Shown piece after piece: positions 24,413 to 32,872 of a DNA stretch of 64,000 nucleotides. Both the position numbers and the translations under genes were made by a program. The stretch is taken from NCBI GenBank assembly GCA_018609755.1, contig JAHENZ010000222.1, forward strand, positions 1 to 64,000, written 5' to 3'. Position 1 is the stretch's first letter, and the number at the start of each line of letters is the position of its first letter. The stretch comes from Salinivenus sp. Its GTDB lineage: Bacteria; Bacteroidota; Rhodothermia; Rhodothermales; Salinibacteraceae. The notes beneath the pieces were generated by a model. It saw only the letters and a program-made list of their open reading frames with translations. It was not told the DNA's origin and ran no database searches.

Positions 24413-24955
24413 TCAGCTATTCCGTTCCGACGAAAACCCGATCTTTCCCGATCCTTCGTCGCTTGCGGACGCGTCGGCAACTTCGCCTTCAATCGTAAAC
24501 GTCATACTGAGCGGGATGGCGTCCTGCGAGGCCCAGAATGCCCGACCGTCGGCGTTGGAGGTGAGCACGCGCATCCGCACCCGTCGCGCGCCGATTTGGT
24601 CGGCCCAGTGCCGAACGGCGCGCACCAGCTGCGTGCCGTACCCCTGCCGCCGGCTCCCGGGGCGCACGTACAACTCGTCGAGGTACACCTCCGAGCTGTC
24701 CTCATAGATGGGCGCGGGCCCCCACCGGCGGGCCGACGCAAAGCCGACAATCGTATCGTCGTTCTCCGCCACGTAGAGACGGGCGGTGTCGTCGTCGAGC
24801 CACATGGGAAAGTCGTTCTCCCACCGCTCGCGGGCATCTTCTGCCACGCCCACTCGATCGTCCATCTCCGACTGGGAATTCAAAAGCGCCATCCAGAGAT
24901 CGCCCACCTCTTCCTGGTCGGCGGGCTGGGCCTGTCGCACGTCGGGGTGGTTCAT
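24413..24955 (-). CDS. GNAT-family N-acetyltransferase
   Basis: This 180-residue GNAT protein transfers an acetyl group from acetyl-CoA to an amine of unknown identity. The acetyl-CoA loop RPGSRRQGYGTQLV follows strand VYLDELYV, the usual motif A arrangement, and NADGRAFWASQ matches the C-terminal motif B. ATG 24955 gives the normal length; the frame extends to 25093 but would overlap asd. It sits between tRNA-Gly and asd on the same strand. Confidence 0.85.
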   Translation of the reverse strand: MNHPDVRQAQPADQEEVGDLWMALLNSQSEMDDRVGVAEDARERWENDFPMWLDDDTARLYVAENDDTIVGFASARRWGPAPIYEDSSEVYLDELYVRPGSRRQGYGTQLVRAVRHWADQIGARRVRMRVLTSNADGRAFWASQDAIPLSMTFTIEGEVADASASDEGSGKIGFSSERNS

Positions 24956-25034
24956 ATCTCGTTCCTCCGATTGTAGAGTGTGTCGTGAGCACGACTTCGC
25001 CATCCACCGAAGCGGCGAACCGCCCGGAGACGGG

Positions 25035-26114
25035 TTATGCGCCCTTCGCCGCCACGGGCGCGGATGCGGGGCGTAGACGTCCTTCCTCCGCAAGCAGCTC
25101 CGCGTTCAGAATCGCTCCCCCGGCGGCCCCACGTACGGTGTTGTGCGACAGCAGGACGAACTTCACGTCGTTAACGGGGCAATCCTGGATGCGGCCCACG
25201 GAGACGGTCATGCCGTCGCCGGCGTCTACGTGACGCTGGGGCTGCGGGGCGTCCGGGGCGTCGAGCACCTGAATGAAGGGATCCGGCAGGCTCGGCAGCG
25301 AGCGCCCGGCCAGTGGCGACCGATAGTCCGTTAGGATCTGCTCCACGTCCGCCGCCTCCACGTCCTCACGGAAGCGGACCGACGTGCAGGCGAGGTGGCC
25401 GTTGCGCACCGGCACGCGCGTGCACTGCGCGCTTACCGTAAGGTCCGCCTGCTCGACGGAATTTCCGTTCAGCGTGCCCAGGATCTTCAGGGGCTCAGTA
25501 GCCATCTTGTCCTCCTCGCCGCCGATGTAGGGCACGACGTTGCCCACGGCGTCGAGCGAGGGCACGCCCGGATAGCCGGCGCCGGAGAGGGCCTGGAGCA
25601 TCGTCACCTGCACGGCCTCCACCTCAAACGCGTCCATCAAGGGCCGCAGGCCGCAGACGAGCCCCACCGTCGAGCAGTTCGGGTTCGTGACGATGAAGCC
25701 GTCGCTGCCCCAGTCCTGCTGGTCGATGAGCGCCGCGTGGTCGTGATTCACCTCCGGTAGCAGGAGCGGCACGTCGTCGTGAAGACGATAGTTCTTCGCG
25801 TTCGAGATCACCGGGAATCCCGCCTCGGCAAAATCCTTCTCCACCTCACCGGCTATCGACGAGCTGAGCCCCGAAAACACGAAGTCGCAGTCCAATGCTG
25901 CCGGCTCGGTCGGTTTTACCTCCAGCTCCGCCACGTCGGCCGGGATGGGCTTTCCACTCAGCCAGTTGACGGCCTCGCGGTACGATTTTCCGGATGATCG
26001 CTCCGACGCCGCCACTTCGACGACGTTGAACCACGGGTGATCGGAAAGGCGACGGATGAAGGTTTGTCCTACAGCGCCGGTGGCGCCGAGGATGCCGACA
26101 CGAAAGTTGTCCAT
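25035..26114 (-). CDS. asd: Aspartate-semialdehyde dehydrogenase (archaeal/fungal-type)
   Basis: This 359-residue enzyme reduces aspartyl phosphate to aspartate semialdehyde with NADPH, feeding lysine, threonine and methionine synthesis and meso-diaminopimelate for peptidoglycan. The NADP loop GILGATGAVGQTF is at the N-terminus, and the catalytic Cys lies in IVTNPNCSTVG. Length and the LQALSGAGYPGVPSLD segment fit the archaeal/fungal subgroup rather than the enterobacterial one. It is divergent from folD, with a heptamer hairpin in the shared upstream region. Confidence 0.93.
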   Translation of the reverse strand: MDNFRVGILGATGAVGQTFIRRLSDHPWFNVVEVAASERSSGKSYREAVNWLSGKPIPADVAELEVKPTEPAALDCDFVFSGLSSSIAGEVEKDFAEAGFPVISNAKNYRLHDDVPLLLPEVNHDHAALIDQQDWGSDGFIVTNPNCSTVGLVCGLRPLMDAFEVEAVQVTMLQALSGAGYPGVPSLDAVGNVVPYIGGEEDKMATEPLKILGTLNGNSVEQADLTVSAQCTRVPVRNGHLACTSVRFREDVEAADVEQILTDYRSPLAGRSLPSLPDPFIQVLDAPDAPQPQRHVDAGDGMTVSVGRIQDCPVNDVKFVLLSHNTVRGAAGGAILNAELLAEEGRLRPASAPVAAKGA

Positions 26115-26490
26115 AGTTCTTCTCGGTAGTCTTCGAATTGGATCTCAACGGAAGAAGCACTCGCGCACTGAGGAAGACGCCCCCAACCCTATCGGACCAA
26201 CGGGCGGTGTGAGCCAAACGTTCTCGGACCCGTCGGGTCTCCTCGGCGTCCAGTGCAATTCTATCGCGTATTTCGTATTCCGTAGTGCTTGTGATTCGAA
26301 ATACGCAACATGAAATACGCAATCAACAATCTCCTTCTCAGCAGACCGGTTTCGCCGAGCGACGTTCCTTCGTGAAGGAGAATCCAAACAAACCGAATCT
26401 CGGCCATTCCCCACCAAAGCTTTGCCGAGCACCGTTTGGGCTTCGGCGTCGCTTTTGTAGCTTATAACGTGAGTACCGATTACTTCACCA
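26115..26490. other. Divergent intergenic region between asd and folD
   Basis: The 376 bp should hold both promoters. Its main visible feature is the heptamer-phased hairpin at 26265-26324. The rest shows no gene or other repeat. Confidence 0.55.
26265..26324. repeat. Heptamer-phased hairpin in the asd-folD intergenic region
   Basis: The left arm reads CGCGTAT, TTCGTAT, TCCGTAG. The right arm read on the minus strand gives TGCGTAT, TTCATGT, TGCGTAT, TTCGAAT. The unit is nnCGTAT, a variant of the nnCGAAT word at 932-1006. Arms are separated by about 9 bases. Confidence 0.75.
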
Positions 26491-27393
26491 ATGCCGCACG
26501 TCATGCCTGCTTCCGACACCGCCGCACTCATCGACGGACGCGAGATCGCCCAGTCGGTCCGCGATGAGGTCAAGTCCGCTATCGACGACTGGACCGACGA
26601 CCACCGCCCCCCGTTTCTCTCCGCCGTCCTCGTAGGCGACGACCCGGCCTCGAAGGCCTACGTGCGGGGCAAGGAAAAAGACGCCGCCGAGGTGGGCATC
26701 GAGACGAACACGCTCCACTTCGACGCCGACCTGCCGGAGGACGAGCTGCTCAACACCGTGCACGAACTCAACGACGACCCGTCGGTGGACGGCATCCTGG
26801 TGCAGCTCCCCCTCCCCGACCACGTCGACGACCGCGGCGTGATCGACGCCATCGATCCGCAGAAGGACGTGGACGGCTTTCACCCGGAAAACCTGGGACG
26901 GCTCCTGCTCGGCAACCCGTCGTTCATCCCCGCGACGCCCTACGGCATCGTGGAGATGCTGGATCGCTGCGACCTTGACCCGGAGGGCATGGACGCAACG
27001 ATTGTGGGCCGTTCGAACATCGTGGGCAAGCCGCTGGCCAACCTCCTCATGCAGCGAGACCAGAACGCGACGGTGACCGTGTGCCACAGCCGCACGCAGG
27101 ACCTCGCCGCACACGTCCGCCGGGCGGATCTGGTGGTGGCGGCCCTCGGCCAGGCCGAATTCATTACGGCCGACATGGTGAAGGAGGGCGCCGTGGTCAT
27201 CGACGTGGGCATCAACCGCGTGGAGGATGCGTCCAAGGAGCGCGGCTACCGGCTCGTGGGCGACGTGGACTTCAACGCCGTAAAGGAGAAGGCGTCTTGG
27301 ATCACCCCCGTACCCGGCGGCGTCGGACTCATGACGCGGGCTATGCTGCTCAAGAACACCATGACGGCGGCCCGCCTGCACGCCTCTGAATAA
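26491..27393 (+). CDS. folD: Bifunctional methylenetetrahydrofolate dehydrogenase / cyclohydrolase
   Basis: This 300-residue enzyme interconverts 5,10-methylene-, methenyl- and 10-formyl-tetrahydrofolate for purine and formyl-Met-tRNA synthesis. Conserved points are the catalytic Tyr/Lys in ASKAYVRGKEK, the ILVQLPLPDH segment, VVGRSNIVGKPLANLL of the NADP domain and the C-terminal TPVPGGVGLMTRAMLL. Length is normal. ATG 26506 is an alternative start. mscS follows 32 bp later and may be cotranscribed. Confidence 0.95.
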   Translation: MPHVMPASDTAALIDGREIAQSVRDEVKSAIDDWTDDHRPPFLSAVLVGDDPASKAYVRGKEKDAAEVGIETNTLHFDADLPEDELLNTVHELNDDPSVDGILVQLPLPDHVDDRGVIDAIDPQKDVDGFHPENLGRLLLGNPSFIPATPYGIVEMLDRCDLDPEGMDATIVGRSNIVGKPLANLLMQRDQNATVTVCHSRTQDLAAHVRRADLVVAALGQAEFITADMVKEGAVVIDVGINRVEDASKERGYRLVGDVDFNAVKEKASWITPVPGGVGLMTRAMLLKNTMTAARLHASE

Positions 27394-27425
27394 TCCCTGC
27401 GCTCCCTTCTCGACGGCGGACTCCC

Positions 27426-28457
27426 ATGGCTCCCCAATCGATCCCCACTTCCCAACCCCAAAGCGCTCCGACTGATACGTCTTCCGTTGGCACGAACGGC
27501 GTAAATCAGGCGGTCGACCAGTTTAATAATGTATTCAGTAGGGCACTGGAGCACTTCGTGGACGGAAACTGGGAGGCACTCTATACCCTTCTCTCGGAAG
27601 GACTCGTGTCGCTCGGGGGAATCTTCCTTCAACGCGGCCTGCAGGCCATGGCCGCCTTCCTCCTACTCTACCTCATTTACCGGCTCCTTGCAACGACGCT
27701 CTTTCGGGTTCTCGACCAGAGCGAAGGCATCGAGCCGGGCCTCCAGAGCGTCCTCCTCAAAACCTTCCGGGTCGTTACGCTGGTGTTTATCGGCATCATC
27801 GTGCTCGACCAACTCGGGCTGAACGTTACGGTCCTAATTGGTGGGCTGAGTATTGCGGGTGTCATTGCCGGTTTTGCCGCCCGCGATTCCCTCGAAAACT
27901 TCATTTCCGGGGTCACCATTCTCGTCGATCAGCCCTTCCAAGTGGGCGACTACATCGAAATCGAGGACGAGTACGGCCAGGTCGACGAGATTACGCTCCG
28001 CTCCACCCGCATCCGCACCGTGCGCAATGAGATTATCGTGGTGCCCAACTTGCAAATGATCACCGAGCGACTGATCAATCACACGAAGCGAAATGTGCTG
28101 CGCGTGGACGTCGAGTTCGGCATTGCGTACAAGGAATACCCGGAGGAGGCTCGTGAGGTGCTGCTTCCGCTCACCAAAGACGACGAGCGGATTTTTTCGG
28201 AGCCCTCCCCAACGGTGGTCGTCACCGGCATGAACGACTCCAGCGTGGACATGGCGCTGCGCTTCTACATCCGCGATCCGAGCCAGGAGGTCCCGATCCG
28301 CTGGGAGTACACCGAGAAGGTGCGCGAGACGCTGCGCGAGGCCGACATCGAGATTCCGTTCCCCCACCGCCAGCTGTTCCTGGACGGGGCACAGGCCTTC
28401 GAGGGGACGAAGCTACTGTCGCCGGTTCAGTCCGAGAACGGGGCGTCGGAGGAGTAA
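27426..28457 (+). CDS. MscS-family mechanosensitive channel
   Basis: This 343-residue protein has about three hydrophobic helices (residues 55-80, 90-110 and 115-140). The third is the Gly/Ala-rich pore helix LIGGLSIAGVIAGFAARDSLENFISG, followed by the beta domain ILVDQPFQVGDYIEI and DEITLRSTRIRTVRNEIIVVPN. MscS channels open under membrane tension and release solutes on hypo-osmotic shock, which suits a halophile facing dilution. It converges with yjbQ over an octamer hairpin. Confidence 0.92.
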   Translation: MAPQSIPTSQPQSAPTDTSSVGTNGVNQAVDQFNNVFSRALEHFVDGNWEALYTLLSEGLVSLGGIFLQRGLQAMAAFLLLYLIYRLLATTLFRVLDQSEGIEPGLQSVLLKTFRVVTLVFIGIIVLDQLGLNVTVLIGGLSIAGVIAGFAARDSLENFISGVTILVDQPFQVGDYIEIEDEYGQVDEITLRSTRIRTVRNEIIVVPNLQMITERLINHTKRNVLRVDVEFGIAYKEYPEEAREVLLPLTKDDERIFSEPSPTVVVTGMNDSSVDMALRFYIRDPSQEVPIRWEYTEKVRETLREADIEIPFPHRQLFLDGAQAFEGTKLLSPVQSENGASEE

Positions 28458-28481
28458 AACCGAATCCAAGTGTGGGATTCG

Positions 28482-28554
28482 GTGTGGACGTACGGAGGTG
28501 TGGATGTATGGACGCAAAACACGTCCCACCCTCCGTTCCTCCATACGTCCAAAC
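28482..28554. repeat. Octamer-phased hairpin between mscS and yjbQ
   Basis: The left arm (28482-28513) is GTGTGGAC, GTACGGAG, GTGTGGAT, GTATGGAC. The right arm (28523-28554), read on the minus strand, is GTTTGGAC, GTATGGAG, GAACGGAG, GGTGGGAC. Each arm is exactly four 8-mers and the loop is 9 bases. It lies between convergent stops and could act as a bidirectional terminator. Confidence 0.85.
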
Positions 28555-28560
28555 TCCAGA

Positions 28561-28977
28561 TCAATCCTGCACCGTGACAACGATCGTCCGCTCGCGCGGC
28601 TTCACGTCGCACTCCAGGTGAAAGATCTGCTGCCACGTCCCCAGGATGGGATCGCCGTCGCCCACCGGTACGGTGAGGGACGGCCCGAGCGTGGTGGCCT
28701 GCACGTGCGAATGGCCGTTGCCGTCGTGCCAGCGCTGCTCGTGGGCGTAGGTGCGGTCCGGTGGAATGATCTCGTCGAGCAGGTCCGGCAGGTCCCGCTG
28801 CAGACCGGGCTCAAACTCGATGGTGCCCACCGCGCCCGTGCTGCCCACGTTGTGGACGTGCGCGAGCCCCGTCTCAATGCCCGACGCCCGCACGATGTCC
28901 GTCACCGCCGCGGTGAGGTCGTGCATGTCGCGGTGGCCCGAGGTGGAAATCTCGATGCGGTCCTGATGACTACTCAT
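28561..28977 (-). CDS. yjbQ: YjbQ/UPF0047 family protein
   Basis: This 138-residue protein belongs to the YjbQ family, compact barrel proteins of which some have secondary thiamine-phosphate synthase activity. The signature HDGNGHSHVQATTLGPSLTVPV is present, with the C-terminal GTWQQIFHLECD segment. Start at 28977 gives the usual length. Cellular role is uncertain. It reads away from the octamer-flanked intergenic region before surE. Confidence 0.85.
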   Translation of the reverse strand: MSSHQDRIEISTSGHRDMHDLTAAVTDIVRASGIETGLAHVHNVGSTGAVGTIEFEPGLQRDLPDLLDEIIPPDRTYAHEQRWHDGNGHSHVQATTLGPSLTVPVGDGDPILGTWQQIFHLECDVKPRERTIVVTVQD

Positions 28978-29307
28978 GGCGTTGGCAATTGAAGACTGAG
29001 CGTGCAAGGACGCGATGGAGGCTCGATTACCCGTGATCTACTACGTATATGCGTTTGGGTGTGTGGGCGTGTGGGCGTAGGAACGTCGTGCCTGGAACGA
29101 CGCTGGAGCCGACTCCGAACTCACGAAAAGATCGACAGACCCGCGTCCCGGTCGATTGATAGCAGCAACGAACGGGGGTTCGCCCAATTCAACACCGCGA
29201 CCGAATTCTGACACACTCACTAGAAACGACGAACTCCCACACCCACATACGCACGCACTCCTACACGTGGCTCCGTTCGCGGAAGGCAAAGAATCACGAA
29301 TCCGTCC
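28978..29307. other. Intergenic region, 330 bp, with widely spaced octamer arms
   Basis: This lies between yjbQ start and surE stop. Apart from the octamer arms at 29053-29084 and 29235-29266 I see no gene. The yjbQ promoter should be in it. Confidence 0.5.
29053..29266. repeat. Octamer-phased inverted repeat with 150 bp spacer
   Basis: The left arm (29053-29084) is GTTTGGGT, GTGTGGGC, GTGTGGGC, GTAGGAAC. The right arm (29235-29266), read on the minus strand, is GTGTAGGA, GTGCGTGC, GTATGTGG, GTGTGGGA. The class is that of the repeat at 106-371, with a comparably long spacer. Confidence 0.78.
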
Positions 29308-30132
29308 TCACGTTTCATTCGTCTCCGCCTCGTCCTCGTCGGCGCTCCAGTCCCAATCGCGCAGCGCGTCGAGGGCGTCGTAGGCCGTGAGGTCGTGCTG
29401 AATGGGCGTGACGGACACGTAGCCGTCCTCCACCGCCGCCGTGTCGGTCTGATCTCCGTCGTCCAGATCCACGAAGGTGCCGGCAAGCCAGAAATACTGC
29501 CGATCGGCCGGATCCGTGCGCTCGTCGAAGCCCTCCTCCCACCGCGAGTGAGCCTGCCGCGTGACCGCCACGCCCTGAATCTCCTCGGGGAGCAGGGCCG
29601 GGACGTTCACGTTCAACAGGATGCCGGGCGGAAGGCCGGTGCGCAGCACGAGCCGGGTGATGCGCCGCGCCCACTGGCGGGCCGCCCGAAAGTCGTCGGA
29701 CGACCAGTCGCAGAGCGAGAACGCAATGGCGTCGATGCCCAGTATGGAGCCCTCCGTCGCCGCGCTCACCGTGCCGGAGTAGAGCACGTTCACGGCGGTG
29801 TTGGGTCCGTGATTGATGCCGCTCACCACCAGGTCCGGTTGCTGGTCGAGCAATTCGTGGCAGGCCAGCTTCACCGAGTCAGTGGGCGTGCCGGACACCG
29901 CCCAGGCCGGAATGGGCCCCGACGACGTGGAGAACTCCACCTCGTGCGCCCGCACAGGATCACGAACGGTGATAGCGTGCCCCACGGCGCTCTGCTCCGA
30001 TTCCGGGGCCACCACGTAGAGATCACCCACCGAGTCGAGCGCCTCGGCGAGAGCCTGAATGCCCGGTGCGGCAATGCCGTCGTCGTTGCAGAGGAGAATG
30101 CGCGGAGTGTCTTCGGGAGACGACTGATTCAT
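29308..30132 (-). CDS. surE: 5'/3'-nucleotidase (stationary-phase survival protein)
   Basis: This 274-residue enzyme dephosphorylates nucleoside monophosphates. The metal-binding start [13 protein letters not shown] and the motifs [22 protein letters not shown] (read in two parts) are diagnostic. ATG 30132 gives the family start; the frame extends to 30234 only by overlapping panB. Its start lies 55 bp after the panB stop, suggesting one operon. Confidence 0.94.
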   Translation of the reverse strand: MNQSSPEDTPRILLCNDDGIAAPGIQALAEALDSVGDLYVVAPESEQSAVGHAITVRDPVRAHEVEFSTSSGPIPAWAVSGTPTDSVKLACHELLDQQPDLVVSGINHGPNTAVNVLYSGTVSAATEGSILGIDAIAFSLCDWSSDDFRAARQWARRITRLVLRTGLPPGILLNVNVPALLPEEIQGVAVTRQAHSRWEEGFDERTDPADRQYFWLAGTFVDLDDGDQTDTAAVEDGYVSVTPIQHDLTAYDALDALRDWDWSADEDEAETNET

Positions 30133-30187
30133 CAATAGACAAGGGGAGAAAAGAAAGAACAACTGGGTCGCCGCGCCGCCGGGGTCA

Positions 30188-31021
30188 TCAGTAGCTTTCC
30201 TCGTCGGAGGGGAATGAACAGCTTCGGACATCACCTACGTACTCCCCGATGGCCTCGGTAATGGTTTCTTCGAGCTCCGCGTAGCGACGGACGAAGCGGG
30301 GATTGAAGTCGGTGGAGAGCCCAAGGGCGTCGTGGGAGACGAGCACCTGCCCGTCCGTGTCGGCCCCAGCACCAATGCCGATGGTCGGGATGGAGAGCGA
30401 GTCTGTAACCTCGGCGGCCAACTCGGCCGGAATCTTTTCGAGCACGATCGCAAAGCATCCCGCCTCCTCCAGCCGCTTGGCGTCCTCGCGGAGCTGCTGA
30501 GCTTCATCCTCGTCCTCCGCCCGCACCTGATAGGTCCCAAAATTGTAGATGCTCTGGGGCGTAAGGCCCAGGTGGCCCATCACCGGTACGCCCGCCTCCA
30601 CGATCCGCTCCACGGTGTCAACCACCGGCGCGCCCCCTTCCAACTTCACGGCGTGGGCGCCCGCCTCCTTCATCACGCGGATGGCGGAGTTGAGCCCCTC
30701 TTTCTCATTGCCCTGATACGACCCAAACGGCAGATCCACGACGACCAGGGACCGGCTGATGCCCCGCACCACACACTGCGCGTGATAAATCATGTGGTCG
30801 AGCGTCATCGGCAGGGTCGTCTCGTTGCCCGCCATCACGTTTGAGGCCGAATCGCCGACCAGCAAAATGTCGACGCCTGCCTGATCGTAGAGGCGAGCCG
30901 ACGTGTAGTCGTACGCCGTGAGGACGGCGATGGGCACCCCGGCGTCTTTCATTTCCTGAATGGTCTTCGTTGTGACGCGGGGCACGTCAGCAACGTCGGG
31001 CGGAGTGGAGTCGGAACCCAT
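30188..31021 (-). CDS. panB: 3-methyl-2-oxobutanoate hydroxymethyltransferase
   Basis: This 277-residue enzyme makes ketopantoate from 2-oxoisovalerate with methylene-THF, the first step of pantothenate and CoA synthesis. Family motifs are [40 protein letters not shown] and IPTIGIGAG. The frame extends upstream to 31372 through a dispersed repeat, but ATG 31021 matches the family start. surE lies 55 bp downstream. A ~165 bp repeat copy sits 130 bp upstream in the same direction. Confidence 0.94.
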   Translation of the reverse strand: MGSDSTPPDVADVPRVTTKTIQEMKDAGVPIAVLTAYDYTSARLYDQAGVDILLVGDSASNVMAGNETTLPMTLDHMIYHAQCVVRGISRSLVVVDLPFGSYQGNEKEGLNSAIRVMKEAGAHAVKLEGGAPVVDTVERIVEAGVPVMGHLGLTPQSIYNFGTYQVRAEDEDEAQQLREDAKRLEEAGCFAIVLEKIPAELAAEVTDSLSIPTIGIGAGADTDGQVLVSHDALGLSTDFNPRFVRRYAELEETITEAIGEYVGDVRSCSFPSDEESY

Positions 31022-31151
31022 ATCGTTAGCTGAATCCAAAAAGAGAGAGTTTCCCGATCGGGGAACGAAAACAGCGGGCAAGGCGGCACCCAGTGGGGTA
31101 CTCAACATAGCAAGGAGGACCGCGTCCTCCAAACGCCCCTGGAAGGGGATT

Positions 31152-31322
31152 CCAGTGGGCTTGCACAACTGAAAAGCGAGAAATCGCGGATATCGTGACG
31201 CTGTTTCCGTCTGTATCTCCTGCGCGGAATATGCTTGGGATCGCCGCTGCCAGCAAACGGGGACGATTGTGGCGTCAGGGGACCGACGCTCAAAACCGCC
31301 AGAGTCGTTGTGCAAGGGCACT
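31152..31322 (-). repeat. Dispersed ~165 bp repeat, copy A (upstream of panB)
   Basis: Read on the minus strand, it aligns over about 165 bp with 59059-59223, with one single-base gap and, by eye, about 85% identity. Both copies begin TTGCACAACG and end near GTTGTGC. In copy A the ends are perfect 9-bp inverted repeats TTGCACAAC/GTTGTGCAA (31161-31169 and 31307-31315), extending to 16 bp with two mismatches. GGGC flanks the 9-bp ends on both sides and may be a target duplication. The gap breaks any shared frame, so it is not coding. Confidence 0.85.
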
Positions 31323-31429
31323 AAGTGACCAGTCAAGAAGAAGGGGTCGAGGGCAGAATCGAAACCACACACTCCGGATCGTATTCAGGGGGCCCGAAAA
31401 CCACTCGATACAGAACGGCCTCCCGACGC

Positions 31430-31513
31430 GAAAAACAGGAGGTCCCACCACGTCAGGCCTCCCCCATCTCTCCCCAACATACGGAGGGCCGGACCCAATC
31501 CCGGATCCGGCCT
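31430..31513 (-). terminator. Paired hairpins after the ompH genes
   Basis: Reading on the minus strand from the ompH stop, GGCCGGA/TCCGGCC (31512-31487) forms the first stem. GGAGG/CCTCC (31462-31438) forms a second stem followed by TGTTTTT. The second with its T-run is the likely terminator of the bamA-ompH operon. Confidence 0.55.
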
Positions 31514-31547
31514 TCACGTAAGATGTCACCCGGGGACAGAACGTCCG

Positions 31548-32159
31548 TTACTGGCCTCCGCCCTGCGTGGATGGCGTGCCACTCGGCTGCACCGTGGGCG
31601 ACGGCTCTTCCGGCGCCTGCTGGAGCTGAATGCCGAGCTCCTGGGCCACGTCCGGCGAAATGTTGACCACCGAACTGCTATTCTCATCAACGTCCAACAG
31701 GGCCTGGCTGCGGAGCACCACGTCTAGATTCTGCTCCGACGACACCGTCTCGATCGCGCTCTGCAGATCTTCGAGCAGAGGCTGCATCAGTTCACGTTCG
31801 CGCTTGCGGAGCTCCTGCTGGCGCTGCTGCGAAGACTTCTGTAGTCTCTGTTGCATCTGACGGAGCTCACGCTCGCGCTCCGCCCGCGCCGAGTCCGAAA
31901 GAAGCGACTGCTGCTGTTGATACTGCTGCATCTTGCGCTGCAGCTCCTTCTGCTCCTTCTGGAGCTCTTGCTGCTGCTGTCGCGCCTCCTGCTGGAGCTG
32001 GCGCTGGATGTCGCTCATTTCCGGCATGTTGGCCAGCAGGGCCTCCTGATTGGCATACCCAATCTTTTGTCCCTGCGCGGTCGGTAGCAGGAGAAACGAG
32101 GTCAGAACCAGTGCGACAACGGAAGTACAAACTCGATTAACCATAGTGGTAAAAGACAT
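31548..32159 (-). CDS. OmpH/Skp-like periplasmic chaperone (copy 1)
   Basis: This 203-residue secreted protein has a signal peptide (VVALVLTSFLLLPTAQG) and then KIGYANQEALLANMPEM, the standard OmpH start. A long Gln/Glu/Arg-rich coiled coil and the C-terminal DVVLRSQALLDVDEN segment follow, then a Pro/Thr-rich tail. Skp trimers hold unfolded outer-membrane proteins for the BAM complex. It is the second of two paralogues just downstream of bamA. Confidence 0.88.
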   Translation of the reverse strand: MSFTTMVNRVCTSVVALVLTSFLLLPTAQGQKIGYANQEALLANMPEMSDIQRQLQQEARQQQQELQKEQKELQRKMQQYQQQQSLLSDSARAERERELRQMQQRLQKSSQQRQQELRKRERELMQPLLEDLQSAIETVSSEQNLDVVLRSQALLDVDENSSSVVNISPDVAQELGIQLQQAPEEPSPTVQPSGTPSTQGGGQ

Positions 32160-32213
32160 TCTCAGGAAAAGCGGTGTGTCGACAGTAGAAAAATCGTGCT
32201 TCGTTCAGCGGGT

Positions 32214-32810
32214 CTACTGCTGCCCGCTTTGCTGGTCAACATTAATGCCAAGTTCTCGGAGAACCCGGTCACTCAGGTCGTGCTCGTCGCTGGCGTACAA
32301 GAAAAGAGCCTCCCCCTTTTGGTCCATCACGTAGTCGTACCCGTCAGCAGTCGCAACGCTCTGGGTGGCTTCGAGGATGCGCTCTTGCAGGGGCCGCATG
32401 AGCTCCTTCTGGCGCGTATACAACTCCCCTTCCGGCCCGAAGTACCGCTGTCGGAGTTGCTCGACCTCTTTGCGGGCCTTTTGAATGGCCTGCTGCTTCC
32501 GCTTTCGCTCTTCTTCGGTGTATAGAAGCTCTCGGGCCTCAAATTCCTCCTCAAGCGCCTGGACCTTCTGTCGCCTCTGCTCAATCTCCTTCTGCCACTT
32601 CTGCTCGAGCTTGTCGAGCTTCTGCTGAACCGTGGCGTACTCCGGCATCTCGCTCAGCACGTATTCGGTGTCCACGTAGCCAATCTTCTGCTGTGCGGCC
32701 GCCGGCACCGACAGCCCAAGGCCGAGGATCACCCCGGCAAGAACGGCCTGCAGGGCCCGCGGTCCGAGGAAAGATACCTGCATCCAACGCGGAAGGCGAA
32801 GTTGAACCAA
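32214..32810 (-). CDS. OmpH/Skp-like periplasmic chaperone (copy 2)
   Basis: This 198-residue secreted protein has a signal peptide (VLAGVILGLGLSVPAAAQQ) and then KIGYVDTEYVLSEMPEY. A charged coiled coil of about 80 residues and the YDYVMDQKGEALFLYA core strand region follow. It is closely related in layout to the next gene, so the pair is a tandem duplication in the bamA operon. Its probable role is delivering outer-membrane proteins to BamA. The gap to bamA is 62 bp. Confidence 0.9.
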   Translation of the reverse strand: MVQLRLPRWMQVSFLGPRALQAVLAGVILGLGLSVPAAAQQKIGYVDTEYVLSEMPEYATVQQKLDKLEQKWQKEIEQRRQKVQALEEEFEARELLYTEEERKRKQQAIQKARKEVEQLRQRYFGPEGELYTRQKELMRPLQERILEATQSVATADGYDYVMDQKGEALFLYASDEHDLSDRVLRELGINVDQQSGQQ

Positions 32811-32872
32811 CAGCCCGTACCGTCGACGAAAGAGGACACGCAGTGATCAGTCGATCGCTCACCCCCAAGGGG

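Larger units (their letters stand above)
31022..31547. other. Intergenic region, 526 bp, between panB and ompH
   Basis: From panB outward it holds about 130 bp of ordinary sequence, one copy of the dispersed repeat (31152-31315), then two hairpins that probably end the ompH-bamA transcript. No credible gene is seen. Confidence 0.55.

Noticed and set aside
31022..31372. N-terminal extension of panB through the dispersed repeat
   Set aside because: The extension reads through a repeat shared with a non-coding site, and the family start is ATG 31021.
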